Assembly: GCA_016219425.1 (NCBI GenBank)
Contig: JACRNB010000008.1
Location: 272,101-336,100 of the forward strand
DNA: 64,000 nt
Reading direction: 5' to 3'
Origin: Betaproteobacteria bacterium
GTDB taxonomy: Bacteria; Pseudomonadota; Gammaproteobacteria; Burkholderiales; Thiobacillaceae
Positions 34,706 through 42,187 of the stretch are shown in pieces. The notes under the pieces are model-generated. The model saw only the letters and a program-made list of their open reading frames with translations. It was not told where the DNA came from and did not search any database. How positions within the stretch are numbered: the stretch's first letter is position 1; each line of letters opens with the position of its first letter. Made by a program: the position numbers and the translations under genes.

Positions 34706-35446
34706 ATGATCCGCAGCGCCGTCATCCTCGCCGCCGGACGCGGTGCGCGCCTTGGGGCGCTGGGCGAGCAGCGCCCCAAGGGCTTCATCGAACTGGGGGG
34801 CGAGGCCATCATCGAGACCTCCCTGGCGCGGCTGCGGCGGGCGGGCGTGGTGCGGGTCTGCATCGTCACCGGCCACCTGGACGGGTTCTACCGCGACCTG
34901 GCGGGGCGGCATCCCGAGGTGACGCTGATCCATAACCCCGACTACGCCGCCTCCGGCAGCATGTATTCGCTCTATCTGGCGCGCGCCGCGGTGCAGGAGG
35001 ATTTCCTGCTGCTGGAGTCCGACCTGATCTACGAGCAGCGCGCTCTCACCGCGCTGCTGGCCGCCGCCGCCGACACCCTGCTGGTCTCCGGTCCCACGGG
35101 TTCGGGCGACGAGGTGTATGTGGAGGCGTCGAAGCGTCGGCTCACCGGCCTGTCCAAGCGCCGCGCCGACCTCGCCGGGGAGGTGATCGGCGAACTGACC
35201 GGCCTCACCCGCCTCACCCCCGCCGCGCTCGCCGCCATGTGCCGCCACGCCGAAACCGTGTTCGCCGCCAGCCTGCACCTGGAATACGAGCAGGCCCTGG
35301 TGGCCGCCGCGCGGGAGACGCCCGTGGCCTGCCTGCTGATTCCGGACCTGGCCTGGAGCGAGATCGACGACGCCGCGCACCTGGCGCGCGCGGTGGCGCA
35401 GGTGTTCCCCGCGATCCAGGCAAACGACCGCCGCTATCCGTCATGA
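34706..35446 (+). CDS. LicC/PntC-like nucleotidyltransferase
   Basis: A 246-residue nucleotidyltransferase. SAVILAAGRGARLGALGEQRPKGF is the CTP-binding loop with the RPK lysine (abbreviated: GxGxRL...RPK), YAASGSMYSLYLAR the substrate region, and ESDLIYEQRA the metal-binding acidic site. It is closest in pattern to CTP:phosphocholine and CTP:phosphonate cytidylyltransferases. Since the PEP mutase is already fused to a nucleotidyltransferase domain, this second one may activate a different phosphorylated alcohol (for example a hydroxylated AEP, glycerol-, inositol- or choline-phosphate). It overlaps the following gene by ATGA. Confidence 0.85.
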   Translation: MIRSAVILAAGRGARLGALGEQRPKGFIELGGEAIIETSLARLRRAGVVRVCIVTGHLDGFYRDLAGRHPEVTLIHNPDYAASGSMYSLYLARAAVQEDFLLLESDLIYEQRALTALLAAAADTLLVSGPTGSGDEVYVEASKRRLTGLSKRRADLAGEVIGELTGLTRLTPAALAAMCRHAETVFAASLHLEYEQALVAAARETPVACLLIPDLAWSEIDDAAHLARAVAQVFPAIQANDRRYPS

Positions 35447-37347
35447 ACCCCGCCGCAATCCTGCGCGCCTGTCGGCACAGCCCGTTCTACCTGCCCCTGC
35501 TGGCCCTGTGGCTGGTGCGCCTGGCGGTGTTGGGCATGGTCTGCCTCGCCGATGCCGCCGCGCCGGGCGAGGCCCTGGCGGGCTTGCTCGTCCACGCCGT
35601 CTACTACCTGGCGGAATCCCTGTTCCTGCTGGCCCTGTGCGAGGGCCTGCGCAGGCTGCGTCCGCCCGGCTGGGTGTGGGGGCCGGCAACGGTGTTGCTC
35701 CTGTTCGGGGTCATGCTGCTCTCCCTGATCGACCCCATCCTTTACCAGATCATCGGCGACCGTCTCTCGCCGTCCGTGCTGCGCCAGTTCGTGGGCTGGC
35801 AACTGTTTGTGGACAGCGATTTCTGGCAGCCGGTCATCGCCAACCGGCTGCCGGCGGGCCTGGGCGCGCTCACCGTGGCGGTCTTCCTGTTCTGGGTCAG
35901 CCGGCATGTGTTTCACGGCGCCCGCGCCGCCGGCCCGCTGGCCCGGCGTCATGTCCTGGCGGTGGCCGCCGCGGGACTGGCGGGCATGCTGGGGGCCGTC
36001 GCCGTGGCCGCCATCCCCCTGCTGGAGCCGGTGGAGGTGCTGTTCCTGCGCGAGTGGAGCGGGCTCGACGCACTCGACTATTCCGCCGCGGAACGCCGCG
36101 CCCGGGTGGCGCAACTGCGCGCCTGGCTGGGCCTGCCCAACGGCGCACGCTGGAAGGATGAGCGCTATCCGCTGGTCTATGAATTCACCGCCCCCGGCGC
36201 GCCCGTCGCAGACCCGCCGGATGTGTTCGTGTTTGTGGTGGAGTCCCTGCGCGGGGAGAACTTCGCCCCCGCCAATCCGTCCGGCCCGCGCCTCGCCCAC
36301 ACCCCCCACATGACCGCGCTGGCGGCGCGCGGGGCGGCCTTTACGCATTACCTGTCCAACGGTTTTCCCAGCGGGCCGGGCTACATCGCCATCACCCATT
36401 CCGCCTGGCCCCATCTGCGCAAGCGCATCGTCGCCGAGTTCACCCAAACGCCGCTGGACGGGATCGCCCGGCGTCTGGGCTCGCTGGGCTACCGCACCCT
36501 CCACGTGGAGGCCAGCCCCGGCTTCGATAAACAGGAAAACTGGGTGCGCGCGTTCGACGTCAGCCTGTGGCTGGACCAGCCGGACGAGCGGAGTGCGGAC
36601 GTGCGCCTGGCGGATCAGACCCTGGACTGGCTGCGCCGCTGGGATGCGGAACCGAAGCCGCCGCCCCTGTTCACCCTCTATCTCACCAAAGATCCGCACC
36701 TGCCCTACCGCTACCCGGATGCAGACGGGAAGACGCTCACCTTCGGCCCGGTTCTGGAGGAGAACTACCTGAAGAGCCTGCATTACGTGGACGCGCAGTT
36801 GGGACGCCTCTTCGCCTACCTGGAGCAGCGTCCGCGCGCGCGCAACACGGTCATCGTCATCACCGGCGACCACGCCAATTTCCTGGACCAACAGCAGACC
36901 CGCGCCTTCCCGGTCAATGACACGGTCTGGAGCGGCGCGGTGATCGCCGGCCCGGAGCGCCTGATCGGCCCGCCCCGGGTGGAGCATTCCGTGGCCTCCC
37001 AGGTGGACCTGCTGCCCACCCTCAGCGCCCTGGCCGGGGATCGCCGCCCCTCCGCCGCCCTGGGGCGCGACCTGCTGCACGACGATGGGCGTCCCCGTGA
37101 CCGCGCCCTGGCGATTCGTAGCGGCGGCCTGCGCTATCAGACCGGCCAGGGCGGCATCCTGGCGGACCCCGCCCTGCCGCGCGGGGCCATGCCCGCCGAG
37201 GCCCTTCCCGCGTCGCCCGGCCATGAGCGCGCGCCTGCGCTCAGCGCCGGCCAGGTGCACGCCCTGGTCAGCACCTGGAGCTACCTGCTGGAACGCGGCG
37301 AGGTCTGGAACCCCGCCTTTCTCGCCAGCGCGACCTCCGGCAAATGA
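35443..37347 (+). CDS. LtaS/sulfatase-superfamily membrane phosphotransferase-like protein
   Basis: A 634-residue protein: five N-terminal membrane helices (about 16-200), then a periplasmic alkaline-phosphatase-fold domain (about 258-570). Metal site Glu267 lies in VFVVESLRGENF, and the probable nucleophile is Ser310 in SNGFPSGPGY. In LtaS this position is Thr, so Ser is notable. VIVITGDHANFL supplies Asp476 and His477. Family members transfer phosphoglycerol or phosphoethanolamine from lipids to glycans. Placed inside the AEP operon, it could transfer a phosphono- or phospho-aminoalcohol. The family also contains plain sulfatases, and no substrate is proven. Confidence 0.82.
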   Translation: MNPAAILRACRHSPFYLPLLALWLVRLAVLGMVCLADAAAPGEALAGLLVHAVYYLAESLFLLALCEGLRRLRPPGWVWGPATVLLLFGVMLLSLIDPILYQIIGDRLSPSVLRQFVGWQLFVDSDFWQPVIANRLPAGLGALTVAVFLFWVSRHVFHGARAAGPLARRHVLAVAAAGLAGMLGAVAVAAIPLLEPVEVLFLREWSGLDALDYSAAERRARVAQLRAWLGLPNGARWKDERYPLVYEFTAPGAPVADPPDVFVFVVESLRGENFAPANPSGPRLAHTPHMTALAARGAAFTHYLSNGFPSGPGYIAITHSAWPHLRKRIVAEFTQTPLDGIARRLGSLGYRTLHVEASPGFDKQENWVRAFDVSLWLDQPDERSADVRLADQTLDWLRRWDAEPKPPPLFTLYLTKDPHLPYRYPDADGKTLTFGPVLEENYLKSLHYVDAQLGRLFAYLEQRPRARNTVIVITGDHANFLDQQQTRAFPVNDTVWSGAVIAGPERLIGPPRVEHSVASQVDLLPTLSALAGDRRPSAALGRDLLHDDGRPRDRALAIRSGGLRYQTGQGGILADPALPRGAMPAEALPASPGHERAPALSAGQVHALVSTWSYLLERGEVWNPAFLASATSGK

Positions 37348-37348
37348 A

Positions 37349-37460
37349 CCTGAAAACGTCTGCATGCAGGTGCGAATTCATGCGCACGGACTTGAGTGCG
37401 AATGAATTCGCACCTACGGGTAACTCGCAACTCATTGATTCGTGATGAACCGTTTTTCCG
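37349..37460 (+). mobile_element. MITE copy 2, decayed
   Basis: CCTGAAAACG and GGTGCGAATTCATGCGCAC, then GTGCGAATGAATTCGCACC and the AACTCGCAACTCATTGATTC segment, match copies 1 and 3 in order, but the terminal repeats are eroded and the right end is unclear. Its left edge touches the stop codon of the LtaS-like gene. Confidence 0.7.
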
Positions 37461-37477
37461 CCCCGGAGACCTGCACC

Positions 37478-38416
37478 ATGCCCCCCCGCATCGCCGTCCT
37501 CATCCCCTGCCACAACGAGGCGGCGGCCATCCGCGCCGTCGTCGAGGGGTTCCGCGCCGCCCTGCCGGGGGCGGCGATTCATGTGTTCGACAACAACTCC
37601 AGCGACCGCACCGCGGAGATCGCCAGGGCGGCGGGTGCGCAGGTGCGCCCCGTGCCCTTGCAGGGCAAGGGGCATGTGGTGCGCCGCATGTTCGCGGACG
37701 TGGAGGCGGACGCCTACGTCCTGGTGGACGGCGACCACACCTACCCCGCCGCGAGCGCGCCGGAGATGGTGCAACGCCTGTTCGGGCAGGGGCTGGACAT
37801 GGTGACGGGCCGTCGCATCGCGTGCGCGGGCGCGGCCTACCGCCCCGGCCACCGCCTCGGCAACCGCCTCCTCACCGGCCTCGCCGCGCGCCTGTTCGGC
37901 AACGCGTGCAGCGACATGCTGTCCGGCTACCGGGTGTTCTCGCGCCGCTTCGTGAAGTCCTTCCCCGCCCTCTCCACCGGCTTCGAGATCGAGACGGAAC
38001 TCACCGTCCACGCCCTCAAGCTGCACATGCCTGTGGGGGAGCTGGATGTCGCCTACGCCGCGCGGCCCGAAGGTTCCGCCAGCAAGCTCAACACCTGGCT
38101 CGACGGCCTGCGCATCCTGGGAACCCTCCTCAAGCTGTTGCGCCAGGAGCGTCCGCTCGCCTTCTTCGGCGTACTTGGCGCGGCCCTGGGGCTGGCGTCC
38201 GTGGGGCTGGCGCTTCCCCTCTTCCTCACCTACGCCGAGACCGGCCTGGTGCCCCGCCTGCCCACCGCCGTGCTGGTCACCGGCCTGATGCTGGCGGCGG
38301 GCATCGCCCTGGCCTGCGGCCTGATCCTGGACACGGTGACGCGGGGGCGCGACGAGGTGAAGCGTCTGGCCTACCTGGGCATTGCCGCACCCGCCGCCGG
38401 GGAGGCGGAGCCTTGA
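37478..38416 (+). CDS. GT2 polyprenyl-phosphate glycosyltransferase-like protein
   Basis: A 312-residue GT-A enzyme. The N-terminal RIAVLIPCHNEAAAIRAV, DNNSSDRTAEIA, LVDGDHTYPA (metal site) and MLSGYRVFSRRFVKSFP match the dolichyl/undecaprenyl-phosphate glycosyltransferase group. Two membrane helices at the C-terminus (about 225-290) anchor it. The start was put at MPPRIAVL with GGAGACCTGCACC upstream; the in-frame Met 11 codons earlier lies in the decayed MITE. The next gene encodes a GtrA flippase-like protein, overlapping by TTGA, which supports lipid-linked sugar supply. Confidence 0.87.
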   Translation: MPPRIAVLIPCHNEAAAIRAVVEGFRAALPGAAIHVFDNNSSDRTAEIARAAGAQVRPVPLQGKGHVVRRMFADVEADAYVLVDGDHTYPAASAPEMVQRLFGQGLDMVTGRRIACAGAAYRPGHRLGNRLLTGLAARLFGNACSDMLSGYRVFSRRFVKSFPALSTGFEIETELTVHALKLHMPVGELDVAYAARPEGSASKLNTWLDGLRILGTLLKLLRQERPLAFFGVLGAALGLASVGLALPLFLTYAETGLVPRLPTAVLVTGLMLAAGIALACGLILDTVTRGRDEVKRLAYLGIAAPAAGEAEP

Positions 38417-38793
38417 CCCGGTTTCTGCGCTTCTGCGCGGCGGGGACGCTGGGCTACGCGGTGGACGCGGGGCTGCTCCAGGCCCTGGCGGGGCTGGCCG
38501 GGGCCAACCCCTACGCCGCCCGCGCGCTCTCCTTTCTCGCCGCCGCCAGCGTCACCTGGCGGGTGAACCGGCGCTATACCTTCCGCGTGGAACAGCCCCC
38601 CAGCCGGGACGAATGGGGCCGCTACGTCGCCCTCATGGGCCTGGGCGCCCTGGTGAATTACGGCGTCTTCGCGCTGGGCATTCACGCCTCGGAGTTCCTG
38701 CGCGCCCGTCTCTGGCTGGCCGTGGCCCTGGGTTCCGTGGCCGGGCTGGGCGTCAACTACCTGAGCTCGCGCCGCCTGCTGGCGGATGCGTAA
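38413..38793 (+). CDS. GtrA-family membrane protein
   Basis: A 126-residue protein with four hydrophobic helices and the GtrA signature TRFLRFCAAGTLGYAVDAGL ... TWRVNRRYTF. GtrA proteins are thought to flip polyprenyl-linked sugars across the inner membrane. The start is TTG at 38413, overlapping the glycosyltransferase stop; no in-frame ATG gives a complete first helix. Confidence 0.85.
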   Translation: MTRFLRFCAAGTLGYAVDAGLLQALAGLAGANPYAARALSFLAAASVTWRVNRRYTFRVEQPPSRDEWGRYVALMGLGALVNYGVFALGIHASEFLRARLWLAVALGSVAGLGVNYLSSRRLLADA

Positions 38794-38842
38794 CAAAGGT
38801 CATGGCAAAATCCGCCCACCTCCCAACCTGAAGCGCGCCGCC

Positions 38843-39106
38843 ATGAGCCAAACGGAATCAACGATAGAACTGCTGCGCGATTTCCTGAAAAAACGCGCCG
38901 GCGTGGCGCCCGAGGCGGTCACCCCGGAGGCCGCCCTGGCCGAGGTCAAGATCGACTCCCTGATGCTGCTGGAACTGGTGTTCGAGTGCGAGGAAAAATG
39001 GGGCGTCAACTTCCCCAGCGACTTCGCCACCCCCGCCAACGTCGGAGAACTGATCGAACTGGTGGACCGCGTCCGCGCCCAGACGCCGTCGGAGCCGGGA
39101 AACTGA
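38843..39106 (+). CDS. acyl carrier protein
   Basis: An 87-residue acidic helical protein. The phosphopantetheine attachment serine is in KIDSLMLLEL, with the usual following helix VFECEEKWGVNFP. It is distinct from a housekeeping AcpP (whose site is DSLDTVEL) and sits beside a ketosynthase gene, so it probably carries a specialised acyl chain. The start at MSQTEST was chosen; an in-frame Met 19 codons upstream overlaps gtrA and adds basic sequence untypical of ACPs. Confidence 0.88.
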   Translation: MSQTESTIELLRDFLKKRAGVAPEAVTPEAALAEVKIDSLMLLELVFECEEKWGVNFPSDFATPANVGELIELVDRVRAQTPSEPGN

Positions 39107-40368
39107 GCCCCACCGCCCCGCGCCGGGTCGCCGTCACCGGCATCGGCCTCGTCAGTCCGCTCGGCAGCGAGCCGGAGCGGTTCTTCCAGCGCCTGCTGGC
39201 GGGAGATTCGGGTCTGCGCCTCTACGCCAAGGAAGACGAACCGGTCCCCATCCGCCTGCCCGCCGCCCCCTGCCCGGAGTTCGACCCCGAGGCCAGCCTG
39301 GGCGGCCCCCTGGCGCGCATGATGGACCGCTACAGCCAGATGGGCGTGAGCGCGGCCCTGAACGCCTGGGCCGACGCCGGCCTGGCGCGCGACCCGGAGC
39401 GGGAATGCCTGGGCGGCGGCGTCTCCTGGGGCACCGCCCTGGGCGGCATCCAGACCTTCGAGGATGGCTACCGCACCGTCTATCTCCAACGTCCGCCGGG
39501 GCGCCTCTCCCCGCTCAGCGTGGTGCTGGGCATGAACAACGCCTGCGCCTCCCATATCGCCATGCAACTGGGCCTGGCCGGGGTCTGCCACACCTACTCG
39601 GTGGCCTGCGCCTCCTCCTCGACGGCGCTGGGCGAAGGCTTCCGCCGGGTGCGCTCGGGCGAGTGCGAGGTCGTGGTGGCGGGCGGCTCCGACGCCACCC
39701 TGGCCTACTCCGTCCTGCGCGCCTGGCAGGCCATGCGCGTGCTGGCGGACGGCGATGAGACCACCGCCGTGCGCGCCTGCCGCCCCTTCCATCGTCAACG
39801 CCAGGGCCTGGTGCTGGGCGAAGGCGGCGGCGCGCTGATCCTGGAAGACTGGGATCGCGCCACGGCGCGCGGCGCGCGCATCTATGCCGAACTGGCCGGA
39901 TACGGCGCCAACGGCGACCACAGCCATCTGGTGCGCCCCCAGCAGCAGGGCCAGGTGCGCGCCCTGCGCATGGCCCTGGCGGACGCCGGCATGGCGGCGG
40001 CGGAGGTGGACCACATCAACGCCCACGGCACCGCCACGCGCGAGGGCGACCCGATCGAGATCGCCGCCATCTGCGAGGCGTTCGGCGCGCACGCGGCGAA
40101 CATCGCGGTCAACGCCACCAAGGCCGCCCACGGCCACCTGATGGGGGCCACCGGCGCGCTGGAGGCCATCGCCACCGTGCTCGCGCTGCACCATCAGACC
40201 GTCCCCCCCACCGCCCACCTGGATGACCCGGACCCCGCCTGCGCGGGGGTGCGTCACGTCATGGGCGCGCCTCTCACCGACACGCCCCTGCGCGCCGCCC
40301 TGAGCAACTCCTTCGCCTTCGGCGGCAGCAATGCGGTGCTGGCGTTCCGGCGCTGCGAGGCGCACTGA
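39103..40368 (+). CDS. beta-ketoacyl-ACP synthase (KAS I/II type)
   Basis: A 421-residue ketosynthase. The Cys-His-His triad is complete: Cys in VACASSSTALGEG, His in NAHGTATREGD, and His in KAAHGHLMGATGALE. VAVTGIGLVSPLG is the standard N-terminus. No ATG, GTG or TTG starts near it; the reading frame opens at CTG 39103, which overlaps the ACP stop as CTGA with GGAG about ten bases upstream. That is consistent with the four-base overlaps used throughout this island. With the adjacent ACP it may extend or condense a dedicated acyl chain for a surface lipid. Confidence 0.88.
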   Translation: MSPTAPRRVAVTGIGLVSPLGSEPERFFQRLLAGDSGLRLYAKEDEPVPIRLPAAPCPEFDPEASLGGPLARMMDRYSQMGVSAALNAWADAGLARDPERECLGGGVSWGTALGGIQTFEDGYRTVYLQRPPGRLSPLSVVLGMNNACASHIAMQLGLAGVCHTYSVACASSSTALGEGFRRVRSGECEVVVAGGSDATLAYSVLRAWQAMRVLADGDETTAVRACRPFHRQRQGLVLGEGGGALILEDWDRATARGARIYAELAGYGANGDHSHLVRPQQQGQVRALRMALADAGMAAAEVDHINAHGTATREGDPIEIAAICEAFGAHAANIAVNATKAAHGHLMGATGALEAIATVLALHHQTVPPTAHLDDPDPACAGVRHVMGAPLTDTPLRAALSNSFAFGGSNAVLAFRRCEAH

Positions 40369-40373
40369 CGAAC

Positions 40374-41132
40374 ATGCCGCCCCGGCTGCGCGTCGTCGTC
40401 ATCAACCACGGCCTGCCCGGCCCCACCCGCGACCTCAAGGGGCAGTTCTCGCCCCTGGCCGAAACCCTGGCGCTGGACAGCGGTTCCACGCTCAGCGAGG
40501 ACGAGCAGGCCGTCTTCGACCGGCTCCTGCCCAACGTCTACTACTCCGGCCTGGTCAATGCCGCAGTGGAACAGTGCGCCGACCTGGCGGACCAGGACGT
40601 GCTGTTCCTGACCTGCTCCGACGTCCGCTTCGACGCCCCGGATCAGGTCTTGCGCCGGGCGCGCGAGGCCTTCACCGGCAATACCGTCGGCGTCTGGGCG
40701 CCCGCCTCCAGCGGCACCAACTTTCCCAGCATCCGCAACGCCCACTCCGGCGGCCTGCGCGAGGTGGCGTTTCTCGACGGCTTCTGCCTGGCGGCGCGCC
40801 TCGCCCATTGGCGCGCCCTGGCCCCGGTGGACGTCTCGGTCAACCGTCTCGGCTGGGGGCTGGACATCCACCTCGCCTACCAGGCGCGCCGCGCCGGACA
40901 GCGGGTGACGGTGGACGACCGCGTGCAGATGCACCACACGCTGGGCTCCGGTTACAGCAACGAGGAGGCCTGGCGCCAGCTCCGGCGCTGGGTGAAGACC
41001 CTGGATCGCCCCGCCCGCCTCGCCCACCGGCTGCTGTTCGCCGAGCGGATGCAGCATCGGCCCTGGACCTGGCTGCTGCAAAAGACGCCGCCGCGGTTCT
41101 GGCAACGCCTGTTCGCCTGGGTGACTCCATGA
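40374..41132 (+). CDS. GT2-like glycosyltransferase (GT-A)
   Basis: A 252-residue protein resembling GT-A glycosyltransferases. RLRVVVINHGLPGPTRDL and CSDVRFDAPDQVLRRA (acidic site) are N-terminal, FLDGFCLAARLAHW is mid-protein, and WGLDIHLAYQARRAGQRV the acceptor-side segment. The usual DXD is replaced by a CSDVRFD-type loop, so activity is not certain. It starts five bases after the ketosynthase stop and overlaps the next glycosyltransferase. Confidence 0.7.
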   Translation: MPPRLRVVVINHGLPGPTRDLKGQFSPLAETLALDSGSTLSEDEQAVFDRLLPNVYYSGLVNAAVEQCADLADQDVLFLTCSDVRFDAPDQVLRRAREAFTGNTVGVWAPASSGTNFPSIRNAHSGGLREVAFLDGFCLAARLAHWRALAPVDVSVNRLGWGLDIHLAYQARRAGQRVTVDDRVQMHHTLGSGYSNEEAWRQLRRWVKTLDRPARLAHRLLFAERMQHRPWTWLLQKTPPRFWQRLFAWVTP

Positions 41133-42187
41133 AACTGTGCGGCCTCTACGACCCCTCCAGCCCCGGTTACCGCGACCTGTTCGAGGCGCTGGCGGAGAAG
41201 GCCGAAGTGCGGGCGGTCGCTCCCGCCTGCTGGGGCGCGATCATGGACCGGCGACCGGCGATCCGGGTTCGTCCCCTGTTCCTGCCGGTCTGGCCCGGCA
41301 GGCGTCCGTGGCGGCAAGCGCTGCACGTCCCCCTGCTGAAGCGGCTGGCCGCAGGCTGTGACGCCGCGCTGTTCACCCGACCCGACCAGCGTCCGCTGCT
41401 GCCCGCCTTCGCAGGCAAGGTGCGCGGCTACCTGGCCTGCGACGATTTCACGCAATACGGGCGTGACTGGGACGCGGACGAACTCGATCTGATCCGCTCG
41501 GTGGATTGCGTGATCGCCGTCTCCAAGCGCCTGGCCGACCGCCTCGCCCGGCGCGCGGACCTCCCGCGCGAGCGGATCGCGGTGCTGCCCAATGCGATTC
41601 CCGCGCGCCATGTCCCGCCCGTGCCGCCCGCCCGGCCTCGCGCCAGCGGGCAGCCCCTCGCCGGGGTGCTGGGCAGGGTATCGAGCCGCCTGCGGCTGGA
41701 CTGGCTGGTGGAATGCATCGAGGCCACGCCCTGGCTGCATTGGGTATTGGCCGGGGATGTGGAAGAGGGGGAACTGCTGGAGGCCGACCGACCGCGCATC
41801 GAATGGCTGCGTCGGCACCCGCGCTGCACCCTGACCGGACGCCTCTCCTACGACGCCCTGGCCGCCCTCGCCGCCACCCTGGACGTCGGCGTGATGCCTT
41901 ACAGCGAACGCTCCGTCAATCCGCACGGCAGCCCCATGCGCCTGTTCCTGCACCTGCCCTGCGGCGCCCCCATCCTGTCCACGCCCGGCTGTCCCCAGAG
42001 CGACGAATTCGCGCCCCTGGTACGCCGCTGCGACAGCGCCGACGAACTGGTCGCGGCGCTGGAATCGCTACGCCAGGCCGGGTTTGACGACGGCCTGCGT
42101 CCGGCGCGCTGGCTGGCCGCGCAAGACCACACCTGGGAACGGCGCGCCGATGTCCTGCTGACCCTGCTTCGGGAGCGCGCGCCTTGA
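41129..42187 (+). CDS. GT-B glycosyltransferase (GT4/GT1-like)
   Basis: A 352-residue GT-B protein. It begins MKLCGLYDPSSPGYRDLFEA. The middle has YLACDDFTQYGRDW, VDCVIAVSKRLADRLAR and VLPNAI, a common GT4 hinge. The C-terminal half has AGVLGRVSSRLRLDWL and LDVGVMPYSERSVNPHGSPMR (abbreviated family segment), where the usual E-x7-E is only partly kept. The donor is unknown. It overlaps neighbours by 4 bases on both sides. Confidence 0.8.
   Translation: MKLCGLYDPSSPGYRDLFEALAEKAEVRAVAPACWGAIMDRRPAIRVRPLFLPVWPGRRPWRQALHVPLLKRLAAGCDAALFTRPDQRPLLPAFAGKVRGYLACDDFTQYGRDWDADELDLIRSVDCVIAVSKRLADRLARRADLPRERIAVLPNAIPARHVPPVPPARPRASGQPLAGVLGRVSSRLRLDWLVECIEATPWLHWVLAGDVEEGELLEADRPRIEWLRRHPRCTLTGRLSYDALAALAATLDVGVMPYSERSVNPHGSPMRLFLHLPCGAPILSTPGCPQSDEFAPLVRRCDSADELVAALESLRQAGFDDGLRPARWLAAQDHTWERRADVLLTLLRERAP

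Noticed and set aside
35434..37365. 643-codon minus-strand open frame opposite the LtaS-like gene
   Set aside because: Gln/Gly/Val/His-rich composition without any family motif; it mirrors the plus-strand gene with clear catalytic motifs. Typical antisense frame of G+C-rich DNA.
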